Assembly: GCA_016783355.1 (NCBI GenBank)
Contig: JADHWR010000003.1
Coordinates: forward strand, 1-38,304
DNA length: 38,304 nt
From: Candidatus Omnitrophota bacterium
GTDB lineage: Bacteria; Omnitrophota; Gorgyraeia; Gygaellales; JAHJCI01
Direction: 5' to 3'
The notes under the pieces are model-generated. The model was not told where the DNA came from. It saw only the letters and a program-made list of their open reading frames with translations, and ran no database searches. Shown in pieces: positions 24,801 to 36,800 of the stretch (position 1 is its first letter; each line of letters begins with the position of its first letter). The position numbers were made by a program, and so were the translations under genes.

Positions 24801-27800
24801 CTGCAAAGGCTGTCGGAAAAATAATTGAGGCGCTCAATCTATTTGAAGTGGTAAAGTCTAAAAATCTCCATGCAGCCAAACTATCCATCTTAGAAGAATT
24901 CAAATATCTTCCAGAGTATAGACCAATCGCAGAAAAAGCTATATTAGATGGTCAGGTAGCAGTAGAAGGCTTCTATGCAGGGGCAGCTACAAGAATGGGT
25001 AAAGGCCCCCTATATCCTCTAGATCCCTGGGAAGTGGTTGAAAATGAGATTGAAGCAGGGAAAAATTACTCTATTCCTTCATATGCCTTAAGGGGAGTTG
25101 CCTTTGGCCCCAGACAGCTTATCCAACTAAGGATTGCCTTAGAGGAACTTGCCGCTCAGGGGAATAAGGATATACAGGGGGTGTTATTTAACTTCACTAT
25201 CATCCTGCACATCAACTCCCAGATTGAACAGATTGTCAAAGAAGACCTTATTAAACACAACTTCTATGGCTTTAATTCTGCTAATGTCATTATCGTAGTC
25301 CAGCCAATGCTGCCAGGTTGGTTCATAGACAAAGAAGGCAGAGTAAGACTAGATACAAGAAGTAAGACCTATCCCTACAACCATGGCTGGGCGAGGATGC
25401 AGCTTGGTTGGAAGAACCAAGGATATACCTTACACAGAGATGGCAAAATCAGCAGAATAAAAGAATCGCTCATCGATCGTCTTATATCGAAAGGCGTAGA
25501 GTATATGTGTCTGAACAGGATCAATGACTTAGACCGTCTCTCACTTCAAGGTGCCATTGACATTGATATGTTAGCCTTAGGCATATACCTGATAACACAG
25601 GAAGGCTTCAATCTCATTGTTGAGCTTGTTGGCAACCCCACAGGACAAAAAGGCGGCTTAGGCCTAAGGATACATAACAGGAACCAAATGCTTCTTGTAG
25701 AGGGCTTAAATGCTAATTTTCAACAGTTGCAAGATAGATTTACCTACCTGACAGAAAAAGCCAAAAAACAAGGCCTCCCAGGCCTACCCTATAATGCTAT
25801 GAGACAGATAGAGGCCATAAGAGAGACTCAAATGCCTATGCAGCAAGGCCTTCCTCTAAGTATAAGGTTAAGAGACGATAAAAGAATCTATGTAGAAGTC
25901 CCTGTGGGAGATGCCACACAGGTAAAAGGAGTAAAACCAAGAGCTGTAGTGAGGCTTAAGGATAGATTTACTCCTACTCAAACCCAGGGTGAACTCATCT
26001 ATGACTTCAAAGCCCCAAAAGATGTACCCCAGGCAGTAAAGTTTCTAGCTGAGCAGGATAGACAGCCGAGGTTTAAGGAGTTAGTTAGGGATTTAGGGTT
26101 TATAACGGTTAGCTCCAGTTCACCTTTGGAGAAAAGTGCATCAAACTTAGGAGTACAGATAGAAAGCCTTATTGAGCAAATTCATCCTCAAGATGTATCT
26201 AAACAAAAAGAACTTTTACAAGGTTTGGTTCCAGAGGAACTTAGCGGACAGTATATCTCTGGTGGCTATAGGGAAGTAGATATTAAGAGTAACGTCTTTG
26301 CATATAATACTCCTAGCATAGGAACTTTAGAATTCGCTTGGGGTAAAGTAAAAGATACATGGACAGAGACACATGAACGATGTGAATCTCAATATATAGA
26401 GGCTTTGCAGACTTTGTTTAAACGGGAAGAGTTAAGGGATAGGCTTTCTATAGAAGAGATATATTCGATAGCATTGGCTTTGAGAGAATCTTTAGTTGGT
26501 AAAGAGGTTCATCCTAAAGAGATACCTTATGGAAATCTAAAAGAGTTAAAAAATATTATAGATGAATTAACAGATAGAAAGAATTGGAGAGACTTGGTAA
26601 AATTCTTGGCTTATGCTGATTTCTCTAAATTAAAAGGCAATTACCAACAGATTAAGAATAAGAATTGGTTAGATATAATTTCTCTTCTTGAAAATGATTC
26701 AAAAGGTCTCATAGAGGGAATTCTACATAGTTCACATTATATACACATCACAGGAAATATTTACGGCATAGCTGCAGATTTAATGTTTATCCAGAAATTA
26801 TTGAAGATTGGGACCGAAAAGATAACATTAGTAGCTAAAACAAGAGGACGAGAGGATGAAGCCCTTATCAGTGATGTGGAAGCACTTCTTAGACAGGAAG
26901 AATTTGCTAGTCTTAAGCAAAAAAGAGGTGAGCGTTTTGGAATAGTAGATAGTGGTTCTTTAAGTGTAGGCACAAATCTATTCCAGGTAAATGGTAGATT
27001 TAGAGAATTGGTCCAAGAAGTTAAAGATCAAGAAGCCGTTTTGATAGCTAAGGGCGAGATGAACAATCTTACACTTAATCTATTCGATGTTGAGCATTAT
27101 CGTATTGCTTTAGCTGAAGAAAGGATTACTCGTCAGTTTACTGGTTTGTTCTGGGATGAAAATGAGCATGAGATGCCTTGGTCATTTATTGTCCGGATTC
27201 CAGCAGGAATTATGCCAGCGGCAGAATTTGATGGGCAAAGACCGGTGAGAGAGAATCTCCAACAATTCTTTAAAGCTAGAAATAAAGCTAGAAAATATTA
27301 TGAGTCACGAAATAAACATCCCGATTACAAGTCTATTAGAGCAGAAATGTTGAGGCGCGGGGGATTGACTTTTGCTGAATGTGTAAGACCAGAAACTCTA
27401 TTAGTTAGAGAAGAAGATTTAGGTGATACAAGTCATCTTACTGGCAGCCAAGTTTATCTGAAAGTGCAGGAGAAAAATCAGGAAATTGTAGCTAATATAG
27501 TCAGAGAAAAGAGTCAGGGCGGTGAATGCTATACGAGTATATATGAATTGGAGCCAAAGGAGCATCATAAAGATGCAAAACTTGAAGTTTCAGAAGCTAA
27601 GGTTCTAAGCGAGGCGAAGAGAAAACTTGATGAGAGAAAATCAGAGAAAAAATTGGTCTTAATTAATGGTATAGTATTGGATTTAGAAGAGGCTGGTTTA
27701 GGGCTTGAAATGGGAATGGCTCGAGAAGTTCCACCAGGACGATATTCAGCTCTAAAAGAAAGAGAATTAATTTTAGCTCAAACAATAGCCGATACATATT

Positions 27801-30800
27801 CTGAGACAGTCTTTACTTTTAACTTATTGTACTTCTTTACCAAGACTTTATTTGGAGAATATAATGAAGTCAGAAAAGATAGACCAGAAGAGCAATTGTC
27901 CGAATCAATGAAGAATATCTATATAGATATTTATAAAAGACCGGGTAAAGAAGAAAAAATTCCTCTTTATAATAAAACTTACATTGCCGAGGATGCATCC
28001 GGAGAGATTATTACAGGTAGAAGACGCCTGCGTGGTGGAAAGATGAACTTCTCCAATGGAAACTTATTAGAATGGACAGAAGACTACCTTGTCGATAGCC
28101 CAGAAAAGATGCCTAATAAAGATATTTTAGAGAGGGCAGAGGTTCTCGTGTATACACCAATGTGTTCTGAGTCTCAGACCGCAAAAGTTTTAGATAGAAA
28201 TGTTCGCCATAAAGGAAAATTTGACGAACCCAAGGATAAATACAAAGAATATAATTTAGCAATTGGCAAAGATAGATACAATTTAATAATTGTTAATAAT
28301 CAGATTACTACGATTAAACGTGGGGATGTGCTTATGCCTTGCGTTGGGATAGTGATTTCTCTAAACAAAGATAAATTTGAGGAGATATTTGGGCAGATAA
28401 CCGAGAAAGACAGGGAATCTGAGGACAGAGTAGTGTTTAAATTAAAAGAAGATATATCTTACAGGTTTGAACTCCAGCCGCCTAAAGAATACACCAAAGA
28501 ATATTGGGAGAGTTTAAGTTGGTTAATGGGCGGAGGGACACTTTTGGTGTATCAAGGAAGGAATTTAGTTGCTACCAGAGCCCAACAGCGCGATGCCTTT
28601 ACGCTTGAAGGCTGGTTTAAGAAATTATCCACTCAGACTCAAGAGACGCAGCTTCAGGATTGGTTAAGGGGGCCACGAATGATTATTGGTATGACTAAAG
28701 ATGGCAGATTCTTTATGTTTACCTTTGATGGCAGATCGGATAGTGTTGGTGCAACCTTTGCTGAGGCAATTGCCATAATCTATGAGAAAGTTGGTGAGAA
28801 TAATATCGAATGGGCGATAAACTTAGATGGAGGTTCATCCGTAGGTTTAAGTGTAATTGATGAAGGTAAAGCGTACACAGTAAATCTGTCTGCTATTGGT
28901 CCGGATAACTGGATTGGTCAGATTAGACCCATCAATACATTTGGTATGCTAGTTAGAAAAGAAGGACAAGAAGGCAGTTCTTCTAGTCCAGTCCGTTCCA
29001 AGTCGGCAAAGCCTTTAACTCAACAGCAAGTTGCCGAAGACATCGGAAAGAAGGAACCCCAGATTAGAGATTTAACCGAAGCTGAATATGTAAGTGTACG
29101 TAAAGCTGCTAAAGAGGTAAAACAGTTCTTGCAACAGACGGACAGAACCACCTGGATACCCAAATTAGAAGAGCTCTTGGCAGAGGAAGGAAAATTAAGA
29201 GCTGGGCCATTTAAGAGCTTCTTTGCTGCTATCTATCAAGGTATCCTTTATCTCTATTATAGTATAGATGAAACTACCAAAACTGAAGCCCTCCACGATA
29301 ATGACCCCCTCCAGCTAGGGCTTACCCTCTTACATGAAACTGTTGCCTTGGCCTTTAGCTCTCACCAGCAAAACCTTACCATTGAAGAAGAGTATGTTTT
29401 TACCATGATCCACTCTGAGGGTATCTATGAATTAAGAAGGCTGGCTGAGAGTATAAGAAAGCTCTTAATTGAGAGAAAATCAAAGGCCCATAAGATAACC
29501 TATCTCGATATCCTAAAACAAGTATTTAAACCCACTCCATCAGCCCCGGCCAAGAAGGCACTTGAGGATATTCTCTCCCGCACTGTTGAGATCTTCAATC
29601 TCTTTGAGAAAGTTAAAGCTAAGCGTCTTAATGCTGCCAAACTTAGTGTTCTTGAAGAAGTGCAAGAGACCAACACCACAATATACGAGAGGTATTTCTT
29701 AGAGACGATTTATTCTGTTGTCGAAGGCCTGATTGCTGCTGAGTGCTTCTTTGCAGGAGCGGCAACCCGTATGAAGAAAGGCCCCCTCTATGGCCTTGAT
29801 CCTTGGGAGGTAGTCATTGAGGTAGTTAATGGTATTGCAGAAGTGAGTGAAGAGATTAGAATTAGGATCGTCCTTTCTCTCGCCAGGTATGATAGAGAGT
29901 TGCGCGATAAACTGAGAGTAAAATCAGGGCCATCAGGAGTTGCTCTTTACGGTAATCCGGGGACACAATACTTAATTCCGCAAGATACTGCCGCTTCACC
30001 GGTGGGTAGAAAAAATGACTCTGACCCCATTTCCCCCTATTTTAATATAATACTAGGTGAAGTTCACAGGTTGGATCCAAGGGCTTACGGTCCACAAGGA
30101 AAAGGATTCATCGTTTATGTGAAAATTCCACAGGAGATTAGGGAAGTTTATAAAGAGCTAGAGAATGTTTCTAATTTCCACACACCAAATTCCAGCAGTC
30201 CTATTTCTATCTTCAGCCGCGTTGCTTCAAGCCCTGCAGAAGTGGTTGTTATTAGGCCTAAAGAATTAACTCAGTTAGCAGGTTTGTATCAAGCTAAACT
30301 CAGGCAAGTCTCCGGCTTTGATGCTCACGGTGTCAACGCATCGGCGGTTTCCAGCTCTCCAATCAAGATAACCCCTTCTCTTGAGAGTTTCACCCAAAAA
30401 CTATCCCTTGGCATATTCGACCTCATTCATGCCAAGAGCCTACTTTGTAAGTTCGCCGCCCTGCTTAAAAAAACAGACGAAGAAAAGGTTAAAGGACAAC
30501 TAATTATCGGAAAGACATTCCTGCCTTCAGCCCTGCTTACCGAAGAGGAACGTAATACTCAATTAGGCCAGAAAGACTATACTGAAATTGTCTCTGATAC
30601 CGCTAATTTAAAAGCGGCAAAGCAGATAGTTATAACCTTTAATCCCATGGATGGAGGCTTAGGCACTAGCGTTGAAAGAAAAACTTATCTTAAGAATGTG
30701 GCCGGAATAAATAAGCTGGGAGCAAAGGCAACTGATTTATTCTTTAGGGTAAAAGCCGAAGGAAAAGACTCTTTGGGTAACCGGATAGAATACGATGAGC

Positions 30801-33800
30801 TCATCTCCATCGCTGAAATCAAGCTTCTGCGGGTGATAAAAGATGCTTCTCAATACGGAGCTGCTTACTTCCAACCTCTGGTTAATAAAGATTCAGCACC
30901 GTCTTATATAAAGCTGTTAAATAGTATCTACTTTGACGATAGAATCGGCGATACCATAATCTATAAAAAAACTTATCTACAGGTTATGCAGGAGAAAGGC
31001 ATAAAACTTTATAAAAACGACGAATTGCTCTATCAGGCGGACTTACCTATTATTGATATCGGGAAAACCACTAAAAATCAATTATTTTTAACCGACAAAT
31101 TCACCGCGCCCGGGGGCCATGGGCAGTGGGGAGTAAGGCTTCTCTATGAAGCGCTTAACTTTGTCCAAACCGATAATAAAATTTACATCAGGGCCTTCTA
31201 TAACGGAGACGGTATAGCTAACTTCCCTGATAATGCAATTTTAGGCTGGATGGCCAGAAACAGAGTGCCAATCGTAATGATATCTACTACCAAGACAGGA
31301 ATAGATAAAAAAGGCGGACAAATCGGTATCCAGATATTGGAGGATAACTCAACCAGGGTCCAGATGCTCGAACTTGCCCAGGCAAAGAAGCCCGGAAAAG
31401 TTCACGAAGACCTATTTGCCGCAATCGGCCTCCAAGGAAAAGAGAGCGTTGAAGGAACTAAAGACGGAAAGCCTCACACTTACACCAACGAACCAGGCGC
31501 CCAGGCTTTCAACACCAATATCGCCCTTATCAACTATACCGTGCTGGCACCTATGTTACAGGAACTCTCTGGACTGAAAAATATCGAGTATGAGGAAGGG
31601 ACTCCCTTGTCCGGAAAAGAACTCATCGAGCGAATCATTACCCCTGATTTAATCGAAAACGAAAAAGAAAAGTCTGATGGAAAGAAATACACCCAGATTG
31701 AAGGCGCAATCGGCTCAGCCCTGCTTAATTTAAATGCCTTCTTTGCAACTTCAAAAGACCCAAGAGTAAAAGCGATATTACCTAGGGGAGAAAAGCTCTT
31801 AAGAGTAGTAAACGTCAGCGCTGCAAAAAGAACTAAATTCTTTACTCCGGTCAAGAACGCGTTTGATTATGTTTTGCAGGCTTACTCAGACTTTTACTGT
31901 CTTGATAATAACAAATGGACCCTTTGTAATGCAGAAGAAGGAAGAATACCCCCGGCAATTAAACTTGTTGCGTATAAGCGGGACGAACATAACGCTATTA
32001 TTCCCGATGAAGAGGGCAACCTCCAGGATGATAAGTTTTACGGGGACGTCCAAAACTGCATAGACTGCTTCAAGGGAATATCCACCAAGGAACTTAAATC
32101 CCTTACTATAAAGGGAAGAGTCGCTTTAAAAGGAGTAATCCTTAAAGGAGAGGTAATAATCACCAGCGAATATACCTATCCTGAAGTATTTGACCTCAAC
32201 AGCACAGAAGCAAAAAAAGCATTGGGGCAGGAAAGAACCCAACCGTTGGTTTTGGAGGATGTGGAGATCGTAATCAATGAAGAAGGAATAAGATGTAATA
32301 GCGTATTAACTAGGCTTGTTCGCAGCGCAAGCTCGCCGGTTAGGGAATCCTTTGGCACCAAAACTATCGGTATAGTCAATGAAAATTTGAGAAGAGCATT
32401 GAATAGTGGCGATTTACTGGTTGAGGTAACACAGGAGGCCTTTTTGCCTGAGATAGAGGATTCAATATCTCAACAGTCCCTGGCCAGCGGAGGTTTGGGT
32501 TTCCTTTCGGGCGAAACGTGTGGCGGATACGGACAGCTTGGCGTTGATACTGTTGGGTTGATGCCTTTCTATGCTCATTACAAGGATATAGATGGTAATT
32601 GGCATCGGGTTAATTGGAATCAGGCAAAAGAAGTTAAACCTTTGCTTGTGCAAAAAGGCAATAACCTTCAGGAACAATTGAAGATCGATATAGAGTTCAA
32701 TCATCAGAATTATCCGGTTTTATTCTATATTGTAAATAGAGACGGGACACCGGTATTGGGTATCTATCAACCCGATATATTCAATGTCCTGTATCCTGAT
32801 GAGCCTCAGAGGGTTATCCAGTATGCATTCATAGGCAAAGTTTTTGTAGAGTTATTCAATACTCTTGGCGTTGCCCCGAGTATTTTAAGGCTGAATGAGC
32901 CCCAGCTATTATTTGTGGAGGTGGCGCGGCAAAATGACATTGCTTATTTTAGTAAAATAGGCGGCCAGAGCATCCATAAAGAAACAAAATTGGTTCTGAC
33001 CACGCACACCCCTGAGGCAGCTGCCTTACCGGTGTATGATAATATAGAATGGTTAAAACTTCATATTGGCTCCGAGATGGTTCCTGATTGGATTATCTGT
33101 GACGGCAGAGTAGATATGGCAAGAAGACTAACTGAGCAGGTTGAGGTTATCAACGCTGTATCAGCAGAGCACAAAAAGGTAACCAGATTAGTTATTCTGC
33201 CGAAATACGCTTATAAGACCACGGGCATTCTTAATGGTTCTGACCCCAAAATATGGAAGAGCGGAAGGCTAAAGCATATTGAAGAATTGCACAAATCCCG
33301 GCAAACAGAAATAACCGGAGAAGAGCTCTTTTCTGCCGGGGAGTCTATAAAACCGGAGTTAAACGAATATCTTAAAAAAAGATTAGGCTTTGGCTTCACA
33401 GATTTAAATAGGCCTTTGGCCGCCCTCATCCGGCGCCTGGTGGCTTATAAAGAGCAAAGGATACTTTTTGGGATTATTCACTGGATTTGCGGTGACAGAG
33501 GTAAGCAATATGATACGCCATGGGGGAGAAGGCCCGGTTTAGAGATGAATCTTTTAGTAGGGGGTGTGGCAAGAGATGGATTAGGAAAAGAATGGGTAAA
33601 AGAGTTTAAGAGGATTATGTATGAACCGGAGCTGAAAGGCAAGTTTATCTTTATTGACGGCTCAGGGACAGAAATTATGAAGTTAGCCACTCAGGCCTGC
33701 GATGCCTGGATTAGTATGCCGCGCTCAACCAGAGAAGCCTGTGGAACTTCTGATCAGAGGGCGGCATTTAACGGCCACCCTAACATTGCTACAGCTACAG

Positions 33801-36800
33801 GCGGGCCGTTGAAATATATATCCCACAAGATTAATGGATGGCTTATGGATGTCTTTAAAGGGAGCAGGTATTCATTTGAAGATGTAGTTAGATTAATGCA
33901 ATTACCGGATTCTTACCCTGAGAAAGAAGAAATTGTTGAGTTCTACAGAAAGAGGGCTCAGGAATTGCTTGGTGAATGTCTGCAGGAGGCAAGCCGGCTC
34001 TATTATGCCTATAGAGAACAGAGCGATACCAAATGGCTGGATATGATGAAGGCCTCTTATGAGCTCTCGCATCAAAAGGTATCTATTGTGCGTATGGTAA
34101 AAGATTACCGGCGGCTGTTTGAATTCGCAAGGCGCAATGGTGGCATATCCAAAGTGCATAACTTAAAAGTTAACCCTGTTAGCAGAGATTCTTATGAAGT
34201 CAGTGTGGATATAGAGACCAGTGATTTAAAGATTGATGAGTTGTTGATTCAGTTACAGTACGGAAAATATGACGGCACTTTCTGGCAAACTCTAAATATG
34301 GATTTATTACCTCTTGAATTTGGCCGTTTATATAGGGCTAAAACAACACTGCAGCTGCCGCCGGGAGACTATGGTATTACTGCAAGGGCAAATGCCGCCG
34401 GGATGCAGGATATTGACCCTGAATTGGAAATTTACCACTGGGCTAATAGTTTTGGCCAGGATGTAAGAATTCATGTTTCTTCTTCCCCGATTTTCGATCC
34501 GGTTAAGGTAAAAGATACACAGAAGATTTTAAGTAAGAGATACAGCGAGCTTTATCTTTACGAAAGAGAAGTTATGGAAAATATTGCATTGTTAGCTGAG
34601 GAAATAAAGGAACAAAACAAGCGGTTGATCTTTATCAATGCGACAGCTTGCGGCAGGGGTGTTGCCGAGATTCTCCATAATCTTGTTCCTTTCTATAGGG
34701 AATTCGGCATTGAGGCCGATTGGTATGTATTAAAGACAGTTGCTGCCTACGATTATTATGACGACCAGCATAATAAGATGAACCGTTTTTACGATATTAC
34801 TAAAAAAGTCCATAATCTTATTCAGGGCAAGAGGGATACAGTAAGTGACGAAGAAAGAGAAATTTTCAATAAGACAACAGCGCATAATGCTAAGATTATA
34901 CGCTGTGTTTTAAGTGATCCTCGCAATATATTCTTTATTGAGGATGCTCAACCTTCGGGCTTGATTCCTTTTATACGCAGAATGAATCCGCAAGCGAGGA
35001 TAGTTTTCCGGCTGCATATAGATGCATGCGGACTTATTAATTTTTCCTCTACAAGAGGAGAACTTCAGTTTCTTCTAGATTACTGGAAGCAGGCAGATGC
35101 AATAATCAATCATATCTCTGAATTTGCTCCTTTAGTAGAATACTTGGATATACCGAGATTAAGTATGCCTCCGGCAATTGATCTGTTCAATGATAAGAAT
35201 AGACTTATATCTGATGAAGAAACAGGAGAATTTTTAGATAAAATAGTTGACATTAATGGTAAGCCTCTTAATTTGGATAAACCTTTTATACTGTGTGTAT
35301 CCCGTTTTGATCCCTGGAAAGGGCAATTAGTTTTAGTGGATGCGTTTGAATTGATACAGGATAAAGTAGATGCCGATTTATTGTTGGTGGGTAATTTTGC
35401 CGATGATGATCCCGAAGGAAGTGTTTATTATGAGAAGATTGTTGAAAAAACGAAACATAATCCGAGAATACATATAGGAAGTTACCTGCAGGATAACGAT
35501 AGAATTATTAATTTTTTACAGAGGAAAGCAGTTGTTGCTGTTCAAGTTTCACTGCGGGAAGGCTTTGGTTTAGTAGTGGCAGAAGCTTTAACCAAAGGTA
35601 CGGTAAGCATTGTTTCTTCTGCCGGAGGGCTTAAAGAACAGGTGATCGATGGTTTAAATGGATTTGTTGTAAGCCCTGAAGATACAAATGAACTTGCCGT
35701 AAAAATCATGGAAGTTATTAATTCTTCCGAAGAGAAATATCGGCAAATGGGAAGGTATGCAAGGTTAATCGTAAGAGAGAAGTTTGCCTTAACGAGCCTT
35801 GCCATCCATAGGCTGGCGTTGAGCTTGGTGGATTTAGAGCATTTAGATAATAGAGAAGTTGTAGCGGTTGGGAATGTTACTCAAAAAGTTGTTGCTGGAA
35901 TCAGAAAGCAGCCTTTACTTAATCTTGTATTTGAAAGAGGCCAGGCAATAGAGCAGCCGGACTTATTTAATCGGCTGACTGCTTATATCTGCAGTCGCAC
36001 AGATTTATCTCGTGAAGAAATAGGAAGAGCAATGGGCATAATCAATGTATATACGGTTAAACAGGGTAGTTTAACATGGGGGATTAAAGTAGTTCCTACT
36101 GTATATGGCAAAGGTTACGATTCTTCTGCGGCTAAAATCTATATTGCTGAAGAAGATTTCATGAGAGCCTTAAGTGATGCAGAATATAGAGAAAATCTGT
36201 TTGATATGATAGTAAACTATATGGTTCAAATAATAGAAGAAAGAAGCGAAAGGGAATTCTGTTATGGTGTAGTTGAGGAGAAAATATTTTCGGCATTGCG
36301 CTTGTTGAAAAACCAACGGCAAATTATCGGTTTCAGTGAAATTCCATATTCCAGCAGCCCGATGAATCAGTCTATCCGTTCCAATTCACCTGTGCGTAAT
36401 AAGCTACCTACTCGAAAAATAGAAATTTCTCCTTTTCTGGTCTCTAATGCTGAATTCAAGATTATTGAATTGGAAGAGCAAATTGCTGCTTCAGATATAA
36501 CTATGCAAGATAACGAAGATTTTAGAGCATGTTTTGAGCAACATATAAATAATTTAGAAGAAGAAATAAAGCAGTTTCAAGAGACAATATATCCTTTTAA
36601 AGTTGATCCAGTAGTTGCTTATTCAACCGATTATCTTAGAAATAGGATTAAACAGCTATATCGCGATATCCTTCGAACAAAAAAACGGATAGATAATCTC
36701 AGATTCCATAATGAAAAAAAATGGCTGTTGTCAAAGTGGCAGAGGCATCTGGAGATGCTGGAAGAAGAATTTTCTAAAGCACAGTTTAATCTTCTCAGTT

